Positions 1 to 7,639 of a DNA stretch of 11,157 nt are shown one piece after another (positions within the stretch are counted from its first letter, which is position 1; every line of letters starts with the position of its first letter). The stretch comes from Rhodoferax sp. OV413. Its GTDB lineage: Bacteria; Pseudomonadota; Gammaproteobacteria; Burkholderiales; Burkholderiaceae_C. The position numbers were made by a program, and so were the translations under genes. The notes beneath the pieces were generated by a model. That model worked only from the letters and a program-made list of their open reading frames with translations, made no database searches and was not told the DNA's origin. Where the stretch lies: positions 1 to 11,157 of the forward strand of contig CAMATS010000039.1 of the NCBI GenBank assembly GCA_945861195.1. Reading direction: 5' to 3'.

Positions 1-939
1 CGCAAATGCCGTGTGGACAGCCGCTCGGAGTGCGACACCAGCGTCGAGTTTGGGCCGCGCCGCTTCCGGCTGCCAGTGGTGCCAGCCAACATGAAGACCG
101 TGGTCAGTGAAGACATCTGCATCTGGCTGGCCCAGGCCGGCTACTTTTACGTGATGCACCGCTTTGACTTTGACAACATCAAGTTTGTGCAGAGCATGGC
201 CGCACGAGGCCTGTACGCCTCGATCTCCCTGGGCGTCAAGCAGCCCGACTACGACACCGTGGCCCAGCTGCTGGCGCTGGGCCTGGCGCCAGACTACATC
301 ACCATCGACATCGCGCACGGCCATGCCGACAGCGTCAAAGCCATGATCGGCCACCTGAAAGAAAAAATGCCCGCCAGCTTTGTGATTGCCGGCAATGTGG
401 CCACGCCCGAGGCGGTGATTGACCTCGAAAACTGGGGCGCCGACGCCACCAAAGTGGGCATTGGCCCGGGCAAGGTCTGCATCACCAAATCGAAAACTGG
501 CTTTGGCACCGGCGGCTGGCAGCTCTCAGCGCTCAAGTGGTGCGCCCGGGTGGCCACCAAACCCATCATTGCCGACGGCGGCATCCGAGAACATGGCGAT
601 ATTGCCAAATCGGTGCGCTTTGGCGCCACCCTGGTCATGATCGGCTCGATGCTCGCCGGCCACGAGGAAAGCCCGGGCCAGACGGTGGAGGTGGACGGCA
701 AACTACACAAAGAGTATTACGGCTCGGCCAGCGATTTCAACAAAGGTGAGTACAAGCACGTCGAGGGCAAGCGCATCCTGGAGCCCATCAAAGGCCGGCT
801 GGCCGACACCTTGACCGAGATGGAGCAGGACCTGCAAAGCTCAATCAGCTACGCCGGTGGCAAGAAGCTGATGGACATCCGTAAAGTCAACTACGTCACT
901 TTAGGCGGCGACAACGCCGGCGAGCACCTGCTGATGTAG
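1..939 (+). CDS. guaC: GMP reductase (5' end cut by window edge)
   Basis: GMP reductase converts GMP to IMP and ammonia with NADPH, feeding guanine nucleotides back to the purine branch point in the cytosol. The frame is open from base 1 (RKCRVDSRSECDT...), so the gene starts outside the window; about 14 N-terminal residues seem missing by comparison with the roughly 325-residue family. The GTG at 13 lies inside the conserved region and is not the start. Visible hallmarks of the IMPDH/GMPR barrel are PVVPANMKT, the GNVATPEA strand, the catalytic loop GIGPGKVCITK with the active-site Cys at 478-480, IIADGGIREHGDIAKS, MIGSMLAGHEESPG and the C-terminal EMEQDLQSSISYAGG. The catalytic loop and C-terminus match the Firmicutes-type (Bacillus/Staphylococcus) GMP reductase more closely than E. 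coli GuaC. There are no CBS domains, and the GHEESPG and SSISYAGG segments favour GMP reductase over IMP dehydrogenase. It ends 42 bases before the stop of the convergent amidohydrolase gene. Confidence 0.95.
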   Translation, partial: RKCRVDSRSECDTSVEFGPRRFRLPVVPANMKTVVSEDICIWLAQAGYFYVMHRFDFDNIKFVQSMAARGLYASISLGVKQPDYDTVAQLLALGLAPDYITIDIAHGHADSVKAMIGHLKEKMPASFVIAGNVATPEAVIDLENWGADATKVGIGPGKVCITKSKTGFGTGGWQLSALKWCARVATKPIIADGGIREHGDIAKSVRFGATLVMIGSMLAGHEESPGQTVEVDGKLHKEYYGSASDFNKGEYKHVEGKRILEPIKGRLADTLTEMEQDLQSSISYAGGKKLMDIRKVNYVTLGGDNAGEHLLM

Positions 940-981
940 AGGTTCGCGCGGGGCATGCTTATGGTTGACCCGGGCTGGGGC

Positions 982-2169
982 TCAATCCTTCAGGTAGTGG
1001 TTCACCAACGTGACCCAGAAGCTGGCGGTCGTGGGCAGGATGGCGTCGTTAAAGTCGTAGCCGGTGTTGTGCACCATGCAGCCCGGCCCGGTACCGGGCT
1101 GACCATCGCCATTGCCAACAATGAAGTAACAGCCGGGCACCTCATTGAGCATGAAGGCGAAGTCATCACTTGCCTGCAGTGGCGCCATGGGCTCAATCAG
1201 CGCGGCCTCACCCATGCTGTTGCGGGCCAGTTCATGGGCCATGGCGGTGACGCCTGCGTCATTGATGCAGGGCGGCGTGCGCCATTGGTAGTCCACCTGG
1301 GCCGTGGCTCCATGCACAGCAGCCTGGTTCTGTGCCATGGCGGTGATGCGCTCACGCAGAAAAGCACGCACCTCGGGGCGGCGGGCCCGGATCGTGAGCT
1401 TGAGCTCTGCGGTGCCCGGGATCACATTGGCAGCCTGCCCGGCATGGATCGCGCCCACCGTCACCACCGCCATGTCGTTCGGGTCAAGCTCACGCGACAC
1501 CAGGGTCTGCAGGGCCAGAATCAAGTGGGCCGATACCACAATCGGGTCCACGGTGGTGTGCGGCATGGCCCCGTGCCCCCCTTTGCCGTGCACCGTGATG
1601 ATGGCCGTGTCAGAAGAGCTGTAAATCACGCCGGGCAAAAAACCAAAGCGCCCTGCCGGAAAGCCCGGCTCGTTGTGAAAAGCGAAGATGGCATCACAGG
1701 GGAAGCGTTCAAACAGGCCCTGCTGGACCATTTTTTGCCCACCCTGCAAGCCTTCTTCAGCCGGCTGAAAGATCAGGTTCAGGGTCCCGCTGAAACCGCG
1801 TGTGACCGAGAGCAATTGGGCCGCCGCCAGCAGGGTGGCGGTGTGGCCATCATGGCCGCAGGCATGCATGCGCCCCGGGTGCCGACTGGCCCAGGGCAGG
1901 CCCGTGGTCTCGGTCATCGGCAGGGCATCCATATCGGCACGCAGACCGAGGCGCTTGGTACCGGAGCCGGCCCGCAGCGTACCCACCACGCCGGTACCGC
2001 CCAGTCCCCGGTCAACCTGGTACCCCCAGGCGGTCAAGCGCTGCGCGACCAGGTCGCTGGTCAGGAACTCTTGGTAACCCAGTTCAGGGTTGGCATGAAT
2101 CTGGCGGCGCAGGGCCACCATCTCGTCAAGATTTTCGGCAATGCCGGGCAAAACGGGGGCAGAAATCAT
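982..2169 (-). CDS. M20 family amidohydrolase (hippurate hydrolase / N-acyl amino acid deacylase type)
   Basis: This is a dinuclear-metal amidohydrolase that cleaves an acyl-amide bond, as in hippurate or N-acetyl amino acid hydrolysis; it is probably cytosolic because no signal peptide is seen. Numbered from the ATG at 2169 it has 395 residues, the usual family length. Visible features are the N-terminal LRRQIHANPELGYQE, RADMDALPM with Asp79 and Asp81, HACGHDGH (Cys104, His106), the QPAEEG acidic pair Glu138-Glu139, FHNEP (His165), the dimerisation-domain motif GKGGHGAMPH, and the C-terminal VHNTGYDFND (His367). All expected metal ligands are present. TTG (2187) and GTG (2175) are in-frame alternatives upstream. 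I chose ATG 2169 because AAGGTG lies just upstream and the family homology begins soon after. It is divergent from the ABC operon across a 131-base gap, so shared control is possible. The exact substrate is not determinable: hippurate, N-acyl amino acids, IAA-amino acids or aminoacylated compounds all fit. Confidence 0.92.
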   Translation of the reverse strand: MISAPVLPGIAENLDEMVALRRQIHANPELGYQEFLTSDLVAQRLTAWGYQVDRGLGGTGVVGTLRAGSGTKRLGLRADMDALPMTETTGLPWASRHPGRMHACGHDGHTATLLAAAQLLSVTRGFSGTLNLIFQPAEEGLQGGQKMVQQGLFERFPCDAIFAFHNEPGFPAGRFGFLPGVIYSSSDTAIITVHGKGGHGAMPHTTVDPIVVSAHLILALQTLVSRELDPNDMAVVTVGAIHAGQAANVIPGTAELKLTIRARRPEVRAFLRERITAMAQNQAAVHGATAQVDYQWRTPPCINDAGVTAMAHELARNSMGEAALIEPMAPLQASDDFAFMLNEVPGCYFIVGNGDGQPGTGPGCMVHNTGYDFNDAILPTTASFWVTLVNHYLKD

Positions 2170-2300
2170 GGTCACCTTGCCAGTCAAGAGAGCGGTTTAG
2201 GGTAACATGAATATGACTCGACGCACCCCTGAAAGCCGCAAAGCCTGAGGCCTGCAGGGCACTCAATGCCACCCCGCTCACACCACCCGCCATTACCCCG
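2170..2300. promoter_or_regulatory. Divergent intergenic region, presumed promoters for both flanking transcripts
   Basis: This is the only non-coding gap of any size in the window, and it lies between two divergent genes, so the promoters of the amidohydrolase and of the ABC operon are expected here. Only weak boxes are visible. TTGCCA (2177-2182) faces a poor TAACAT (2203-2208) with an over-long 20-base spacer. On the minus strand CATATT (2215-2210) resembles a -10 but lacks a good -35. A short interrupted inverted repeat, CCTG-7-CAGG, at 2244-2258 contains the palindrome CCTGCAGG and could be part of an operator, but it is short enough to be chance. The minus-strand ribosome binding site AAGGTG (2178-2173) belongs to the amidohydrolase. 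No regulator gene is adjacent in this window. Confidence 0.4.
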
Positions 2301-3920
2301 ATGTCCAACGCCAATACCCCCCAAGAGCCAGCCCTGAGCACCCTTGTCAATCGCCGTCGCGCTGCCCAGCTCGGGCTAAGTGCCATCGCCGCCGCCAGCG
2401 GAATGGGGCCATGGCAGGTGGCCCAGGCGGCGGGCAAGGGCACGGTCATTTTGGGCATTGACGCCGATCCACCCACCCTGAACCTGGGCACCACCACCGA
2501 TTTCACGGCAGGTGATGTCTCCGCAAAGATTCTGGAAGGGCTGATCTGGCTGGACCCAGCTTATAACCCTAACCCGGCACTGGCCACCGCGTGGACCATC
2601 TCCACCGATGGCAAGACCTACCGCTTCACCTTGCGCCGTGGCGTCAAGTGGCACGATGGCCGGGACTTCACCAGTGAGGACGTTCGCTTCACCCTGGTCG
2701 AGGTGCTGGCCAAACTGCATCCACGCGCCTCGGCGGTGTTCAAGAACCTGGGGCTGGAAGTCGAGACGCCAGACCCTGGCACCGTGGTGATCAAACTGCA
2801 AAAGGCCTACGCACCCTTTTTGTCGCAGATGACGGTGTTCGATGCGCCCATGCTGCCACGCCACATCTACGAGGGCAGCCCGGTGGCAACCAACCCCGTC
2901 AACCTGCGGCCAGTGGGCACCGGGCCGTTTAAGTTTGCAGAGTGGAAACGCGGCACCAGCATCCGGCTGGTGCGCAACCCCGCTTACTGGGATGGCGACA
3001 AGCCTTACCTGGAACAACTGATCTTCCAGATCATCCCGCAAGGCGCTAACCGGGTCCCCTCTTTGCAGACGGGTGAGATCGACACCCTGCTCGACTTCTA
3101 CACACCCAAGCCAGAAATGCCGCGCATTTTGGCCGACAAGTCGCTGGTGGCCAGGCAGGGCGTGAATATCCCGGCCATTTGGTTCCTGATGTTCAATGTC
3201 AAGTCGCCACTGTTTGCCAAAAAAGAGGCGCGGCAGGCTCTGGCCTTTGGCATCGACCGGGTGCGGCTGGTCAAGCAAGTGATGCAGGGTCTGGCGCGCC
3301 CGGGCGCCGGCGCGTTTGGCGACGGCTTCAAGTGGCTGCTCAACGAGCAGGTTGCGTACGCCAAAAAATACCCCTATGACCCGGCCCGCGCCAAAGCCTT
3401 GCTGGCCAAGGCGGGGGTCAAGCCCGACAGCGTCACGGTGCGTCTGCCCTTTGACCTGGGACGGCCACAAATGCGGGCCCAGTCTCAGATCATTCAGGAC
3501 AACCTGCGGCAGATCGGCATTGAGGTCAAGCTGGAGCCACTGGAGCGCTCGGTGCTGTACGACCGGGTCTACACCAAACGCGATTTCGACCTGACGCTGG
3601 GTTCGTTTTATTCAGCCGGCGACCCGGCCATTGGCTACACCCGCCTGTACATCACCAACACCAGCACCTCGCCCAACACCAACGCCAGCGGCTACAGCAA
3701 CCCCAAGGTCGACGACTTGCTGGGACAAGCAGCCACCGCGCCCGAGCGCGCCACGCGGGCCCAGCTGTACAAGGACTTGCAAGTCATCCTCAATGAGGAT
3801 CTGCCTTCGCTGGTCCTGTTCGACGAGGAAACCGTCGACACCGCCAGCCGCAAACTGACCGGCGTCTTTCCGGCCCTGGATGCGCGTGACCAGTGGGCGG
3901 GCGTTCGCCGCAACGACTGA
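2301..3920 (+). CDS. Family-5 ABC transporter periplasmic substrate-binding protein (DppA/OppA type)
   Basis: This is the periplasmic receptor of the importer encoded downstream; it captures the ligand and delivers it to the permeases. It has 539 residues, typical for the SBP_bac_5 family. The N-terminus has NRRRAAQLGLSAIAAASG (residues 17-34), a twin-arginine-like motif followed by a hydrophobic stretch, and a plausible signal peptidase I site after AQA (41-43). There is no lipobox cysteine, so it should be soluble in the periplasm. The family signature follows at residues 92-131, containing PALATAW, TLRRGVKWHDG and FTSEDVRFTL. Later landmarks are RPVGTGPFKFAEWKRG and RNPAYWDGDKPYLE. The start is well fixed: back to the in-frame stop at 2214-2216 there is no ATG, GTG or TTG upstream of ATG 2301. 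No clear Shine-Dalgarno is seen. It is the first gene of the operon, 33 bases before the first permease. Family-5 receptors bind peptides, but also opines, nickel, haem, sugars and peptide-nucleotides, so family membership does not settle the ligand. Confidence 0.93.
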   Translation: MSNANTPQEPALSTLVNRRRAAQLGLSAIAAASGMGPWQVAQAAGKGTVILGIDADPPTLNLGTTTDFTAGDVSAKILEGLIWLDPAYNPNPALATAWTISTDGKTYRFTLRRGVKWHDGRDFTSEDVRFTLVEVLAKLHPRASAVFKNLGLEVETPDPGTVVIKLQKAYAPFLSQMTVFDAPMLPRHIYEGSPVATNPVNLRPVGTGPFKFAEWKRGTSIRLVRNPAYWDGDKPYLEQLIFQIIPQGANRVPSLQTGEIDTLLDFYTPKPEMPRILADKSLVARQGVNIPAIWFLMFNVKSPLFAKKEARQALAFGIDRVRLVKQVMQGLARPGAGAFGDGFKWLLNEQVAYAKKYPYDPARAKALLAKAGVKPDSVTVRLPFDLGRPQMRAQSQIIQDNLRQIGIEVKLEPLERSVLYDRVYTKRDFDLTLGSFYSAGDPAIGYTRLYITNTSTSPNTNASGYSNPKVDDLLGQAATAPERATRAQLYKDLQVILNEDLPSLVLFDEETVDTASRKLTGVFPALDARDQWAGVRRND

Positions 3921-3953
3921 CCAGCGCCGAGGCAGACAGCTCGGCCGCTCGCG

Positions 3954-4931
3954 ATGATCAGTTTTATTCTGCGGCGCCTGCTGCATGCGGTGCCCCTGCT
4001 GCTGGCCGTGGTGGTGCTGAATTTTTTGCTGATCGCCTTCACGCCAGGCGACCCCGTCACCCTGCTGGTCGGCGATTTCCCGGCACCGGCGGAGTACCTG
4101 GCCCAAATGCGGCGCGAATACGGCCTGGACCAGCCGATGTGGGTGCAACTGTGGCGCTACCTCTCCAAGGTGATGGTGGGTGATTTGGGTTACTCGTTTG
4201 CGGCCCAGCAACCCGTCTCCGAACTCATCTGGGGGAGATTGGGGGCCACCATCACCCTGACGCTGAGCGCCCTGGTCTTTGCCAGCGTGGTGGGCGTCAG
4301 CCTGGGCATCATCGCCGCCCGGGCCACCCAGTCACCAGGGACCCGCTGGCTTGACTCTGGCATCCAGGCCGGATCGTCAGCGGGCTACTCGATCCCGGAC
4401 TTCTGGCTGGGCCAGCTGCTGATCCTGACCTTCGCGATCTGGCTTGGCTGGTTGCCGTCGCAGGGCAGTCAGCCGATCCGCGGGTTGTCTGATGGTTGGG
4501 CCGGCCTGGGCGAGCAGTTGCGCCACCTGGTGATGCCGATGCTGGCGCTGTCAATGCGCTACCTCACCCTGATCACCCGCATCACCCGCGCCGCCATGCT
4601 GGAGGTGTTGAACGCCGACTACATTCTGGCCGCGCGCTCGCGCGGCGCAAGTGAGTGGACCGTGATGCTGGTCCACGCCCTGCGCAATGCGGCCGCGCCG
4701 GTGTTGACCGTCATCGGCTACAACGTCGGCTTCATGCTGGCGGGCTCGGCGCTGATCGAGGCCGTGTTTGGGTGGCCTGGCATTGGCCGCCTGCTCTATG
4801 AATCGATCTCAAGGCGAGATTACCCGGTTATGCTGGCCATCCTGCTGATGGTCTCGGTCTCGGTGGTCCTGGCCAATTTGGCCACCGACATCGTGCACCG
4901 GCTGATTGACCCGAGGGTAGACCGAACATGA
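3954..4931 (+). CDS. ABC transporter permease, DppB/OppB type
   Basis: This is an inner-membrane permease, one half of the heterodimeric channel of the family-5 importer. It has 325 residues, which is normal for DppB-like proteins. The N-terminus RRLLHAVPLLLAVVVLNFLL is the typical first membrane helix with its positive cytosolic start, followed by the periplasmic segment GDPVTLLVGD and YGLDQPMWVQ, characteristic of DppB. Further hydrophobic helices lie at about 99-121, 150-168, 192-210, 252-272 and 292-313. The coupling EAA loop is at about 222-246 (YILAARSRGASEWTV and following), which contacts an ATPase subunit. VFGWPGIGRLLYESISRRDYPV near the C-terminus is family-typical. The start is ATG 3954 with only a weak purine-rich stretch upstream. 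The stop overlaps the next start (ATGA, 4928-4931), implying translational coupling. Confidence 0.95.
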   Translation: MISFILRRLLHAVPLLLAVVVLNFLLIAFTPGDPVTLLVGDFPAPAEYLAQMRREYGLDQPMWVQLWRYLSKVMVGDLGYSFAAQQPVSELIWGRLGATITLTLSALVFASVVGVSLGIIAARATQSPGTRWLDSGIQAGSSAGYSIPDFWLGQLLILTFAIWLGWLPSQGSQPIRGLSDGWAGLGEQLRHLVMPMLALSMRYLTLITRITRAAMLEVLNADYILAARSRGASEWTVMLVHALRNAAAPVLTVIGYNVGFMLAGSALIEAVFGWPGIGRLLYESISRRDYPVMLAILLMVSVSVVLANLATDIVHRLIDPRVDRT

Positions 4932-5749
4932 ACCGGCTGCTGCGCCGCCAGGCCACTCGCTTGGCACTGGTGGTTTTGATGCTGCTGGTGCTGCTGGCCG
5001 TCTTTGCGCCCTGGGTCTGCCACTACGAACCCATGACAGGCGGCGATAACGCGTTGCTGGCACCGCTCTCCAGTGGCCATTGGCTGGGTACGGATGACTT
5101 GGGCCGCGACATCTGGTCGCGTGTGGTGTACGGCACCCGAATCTCTTTGCTGGTGGGGGTGTGCAGCGCTGCCCTCACCATCCTGATTGGCGTGCTGACG
5201 GGCGCCCTGGCCGGCTATTTTGGCGGCTGGACCGACGCGCTGCTGATGCGGATCGCCGAGTTTTTCCAGACTCTGCCCCGGTTTGTGCTGGCCCTGATCG
5301 TGATCGCGCTGTTTGGTGCCAGCGTGACCAAAATGATCCTGGTGATTTCCGTGCTGTCCTGGCCACAAATTGCGCGCGTGGTTCGGGCCACCGTGGCTAG
5401 CCTCAAGCAGTCGCAGTTTGTCGACGCAGCCCGGGTGGGCGGTATGGGGCATGGCGCCATCATCTTCCGCGAAATCTTGCCCAACGTGGCGGCGCCGATC
5501 ATTGTTCTGGGGTCCCAGGACATCGCCTCGGCCATTCTGATCGAGGCCAGTCTGAGTTTTTTCGGGCTGGGCGACCCCAATGCGGTCTCTTGGGGCGCCA
5601 TGCTCAATGACGCGCAGCAGTACCTGCGCACGGCCTGGTGGATGTCGGCCTTTCCAGGCTTGGCCATTGCCCTCACCGTGTTGTCATTCAACCTGCTAGG
5701 GGATGCTCTGAACGACGCACTCAACCCCCGCGGGGGCCAAGGCCTATGA
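4928..5749 (+). CDS. ABC transporter permease, DppC/OppC type
   Basis: This is the second inner-membrane permease of the importer and partner of the preceding protein. It has 273 residues, within the DppC range. A short N-terminal positive tail (NRLLRRQATR) leads into a first helix at about 11-30, followed by the DppC hallmark HWLGTDDLGRDIWSRVVYG (51-69). Further helices lie at about 75-97, 118-142, 190-212 and 238-258. The EAA loop is at about 164-184 (FVDAARVGGMGHGAIIFREI). LSFFGLGDPN (209-218) is also typical of DppC. Both its start and its stop are 4-base ATGA overlaps with neighbours (4928-4931 and 5746-5749), so the permeases and the first ATPase are almost certainly co-translated in one operon. 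Confidence 0.95.
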   Translation: MNRLLRRQATRLALVVLMLLVLLAVFAPWVCHYEPMTGGDNALLAPLSSGHWLGTDDLGRDIWSRVVYGTRISLLVGVCSAALTILIGVLTGALAGYFGGWTDALLMRIAEFFQTLPRFVLALIVIALFGASVTKMILVISVLSWPQIARVVRATVASLKQSQFVDAARVGGMGHGAIIFREILPNVAAPIIVLGSQDIASAILIEASLSFFGLGDPNAVSWGAMLNDAQQYLRTAWWMSAFPGLAIALTVLSFNLLGDALNDALNPRGGQGL

Positions 5750-6780
5750 GCACTACCCTGCTGGATGTCAAACATCTGTGCGTCGACGTGCACACGCCCC
5801 ATGGCCCGCGCCGCGTGGTGAGCGATGTGAGCTTTACCGTGCAACGCGGTGAGGCCGTTGGGCTGGTCGGCGAATCAGGCTCGGGCAAGTCGATGACCGC
5901 TTTTGCAGTCATGAACCTTTTCCCATCGCCCCTGGTGCGTATCAGCAGCGGCGAGGTCTGGCTGGAAGGGCGGCAGCTCTCGGCTTTGACGCCCCAGGCG
6001 CTCCGAGCCGTGCGCGGCGCCAGGGTGGGCATGGTGTTTCAGGACCCGTCCACCTACCTGGACCCGCTGATGCCCGTGGGCCGCCAGATTGCCCAGACCC
6101 TGCGGGCCCACGGTCAAACCGAGGGTTGCGAAGCCAGGGTGCTGGACTTGCTGAACCTGATGGAGCTGGCGCAGCCGGCGCGGGTAGCGCGCCAGTACCC
6201 GCATGAACTGTCAGGCGGCATGCGCCAACGCATCCTGATCGCGGCCGCCCTGGCCATGAAGCCCGCCTTGCTGATTGCCGACGAACCCACCACCGCCCTG
6301 GACGTCACCGTGCAAGCCGGCATCCTGCGCCTGCTGGTGCGTCTGCGCCAGCAGCTTGACCTGGGTATTCTGCTCATCACCCACGACCTGGCCGTGGTGG
6401 CGCAAACCTGCCAGCGGGTGAATGTGATGTATGCGGGCGAGTTGATTGAACAAAACCAGGTGGCACCCCTGTTCGCGACCCCACGCCATCCCTACACCCA
6501 GGGACTGCTGCGCAGCGTGCTGAATCCGCAATCCCGGGCCAGCCAGTTGTTCTTTGTCCCGGGCAGTGTGCCCACCACTGGCCAGACCCTGAAGGGGTGT
6601 CGCTTTCACCCCCGCTGCCCGATCCAGCAGCCTGGGCGGTGCGACGCAGAGGTGCCGGCGCTGATACCCGCCAACACCGACGCCGGCCTGACCCGCTGTC
6701 ACCTGAGCGGCGAACCTGTCTCGGCCGACGCTTGGCAGACCAGTGCCCTGCCCGGGCCGGCACCGCTGAACGCAGCATGA
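5746..6780 (+). CDS. ABC transporter ATP-binding protein, DppD/OppD type
   Basis: This is a cytosolic ATPase subunit that powers the importer. The start is ATG 5746, overlapping the permease stop as ATGA and giving 344 residues. The open frame extends back to an ATG at 5638, but that extension lies inside the permease gene and has no family similarity. Motifs in order are Walker A GESGSGKS (42-49), Q-loop FQDP (98-101), signature LSGGM (155-159), Walker B LLIADEP (175-181) and switch His213 in ITHDL. The C-terminal oligopeptide-transporter extension carries four cysteines in the usual pattern: Cys285, Cys291, Cys299 and Cys318 (CRFHPRCP, GRC, TRCH). In family relatives this region binds a [4Fe-4S] cluster. 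The ligand specificity is not set by this subunit. Its stop overlaps the next ATPase start (ATGA, 6777-6780). Confidence 0.95.
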   Translation: MSTTLLDVKHLCVDVHTPHGPRRVVSDVSFTVQRGEAVGLVGESGSGKSMTAFAVMNLFPSPLVRISSGEVWLEGRQLSALTPQALRAVRGARVGMVFQDPSTYLDPLMPVGRQIAQTLRAHGQTEGCEARVLDLLNLMELAQPARVARQYPHELSGGMRQRILIAAALAMKPALLIADEPTTALDVTVQAGILRLLVRLRQQLDLGILLITHDLAVVAQTCQRVNVMYAGELIEQNQVAPLFATPRHPYTQGLLRSVLNPQSRASQLFFVPGSVPTTGQTLKGCRFHPRCPIQQPGRCDAEVPALIPANTDAGLTRCHLSGEPVSADAWQTSALPGPAPLNAA

Positions 6781-7625
6781 CACAAGCCATGTCACCCTTG
6801 CTCGAAGCCTGCGCCGTGAGCCGCCAGTTCCCGATTCGTGGCAGCGGCAGCCTGCTGCGTCGGCCAGCCTACCAACTGGCCGTGGACCAGGTGTCGGTCG
6901 CGCTGTACCCCGGCGAGGTGGTGGCGGTGGTGGGTGAAAGTGGCAGTGGCAAGACCACGCTGGGGCGCATGCTGTTGGGCCTGACAGCACCCAGCGCCGG
7001 AAGCATCAAGTACCGAGGCACAGACATCAGCCGCCTGCACGGTGACGACTGGCGGCGCTTTCGGCGTGACGTTCAGGTGGTTTTTCAGGATACCGGTGGC
7101 TCGCTCAACCCGCGCCACCCTATTGGCGACAGCATTGCCCTGCCACTGCGATTTAATCTGGCCATGAACGCCCGGGCCGCAGCCACTGAGGTTGACCGCC
7201 TGTTGGCGCAAGTGGGCTTGGCGCCCAACGATTTTCGCCACAGGCTGCCGCACGAGCTCTCGGGCGGCCAGCGGCAGCGGGTAGGGATCGCCCGCGCCCT
7301 GGCCTCCCGGCCAGCCTTGATCGTGGCCGATGAGCCCGTGTCGGCGCTTGATGTGTCGGTCCGTGCCCAAATTTTGCGGCTCATGGCCGATCTACGGCAA
7401 GAACAGCAATTGGCCTACCTGTTCATCAGCCATGACCTGGGCGTGGTACGGGCGCTGGCCGACCGGGTGGTGGTGATGTACCAGGGGTGCGTGGTCGAAG
7501 CCGGCAGCGCCGACGCGGTCTTCAACCACCCTGCCCATGAATACACCCAGCGTTTGCTGGCGGCCACCCCCGTGCCCGACCCCTCTCAGCCTCTGCAGGC
7601 CTTGCCGATGGACGGCCGCACCTGA
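6777..7625 (+). CDS. ABC transporter ATP-binding protein, DppF/OppF type
   Basis: This is the second ATPase subunit, pairing with the preceding one in the cytosol. The start is ATG 6777 (ATGA overlap), giving 282 residues; the open frame continues back to 6597 but only within the upstream gene. A second ATG (6789) is also possible and would shorten it by four residues. Motifs are Walker A GESGSGKT (53-60), Q-loop VVFQDTGGSLNPR, signature LSGGQ (161-165), Walker B LIVADEP (181-187) and switch His219 in ISHDL. Two oddities are visible. The residue after FQD is Thr rather than the usual Pro. The protein also stops about 20 residues after HPAHEYTQRLLAATP, so it lacks the C-terminal cysteine-rich extension present in its partner and in many OppF/DppF proteins. 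The next gene begins 14 bases after the stop. Confidence 0.94.
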   Translation: MTQAMSPLLEACAVSRQFPIRGSGSLLRRPAYQLAVDQVSVALYPGEVVAVVGESGSGKTTLGRMLLGLTAPSAGSIKYRGTDISRLHGDDWRRFRRDVQVVFQDTGGSLNPRHPIGDSIALPLRFNLAMNARAAATEVDRLLAQVGLAPNDFRHRLPHELSGGQRQRVGIARALASRPALIVADEPVSALDVSVRAQILRLMADLRQEQQLAYLFISHDLGVVRALADRVVVMYQGCVVEAGSADAVFNHPAHEYTQRLLAATPVPDPSQPLQALPMDGRT

Positions 7626-7639
7626 ACCCGGCATACCCC

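Noticed and set aside
940..981. Terminator between the convergent guaC and amidohydrolase genes
   Set aside because: The 42 bases hold only short palindromes (GCATGC, CCCGGG) with no stem-loop followed by a T run on either strand.
955..2205. A 416-codon plus-strand open frame covering the whole M20 gene
   Set aside because: It is the antisense shadow of a GC-rich gene: rich in His, Gly, Gln and Arg, with no recognisable domain, while the opposite strand has a full set of M20 metal ligands.
2376..3470. A 364-codon minus-strand frame inside the binding-protein gene
   Set aside because: Low-complexity, His/Gln/Gly-rich composition with no family motif; it is antisense to a well-supported gene.
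5638..5745. N-terminal extension of the first ATPase to ATG 5638
   Set aside because: The extra 36 residues lie within the permease gene and have no ABC similarity; the ATGA overlap at 5746 is the natural start.
6597..6776. N-terminal extension of the second ATPase to 6597
   Set aside because: The 60 added residues are the frame-shifted C-terminus of the first ATPase gene; ATG 6777 forms a coupled start.
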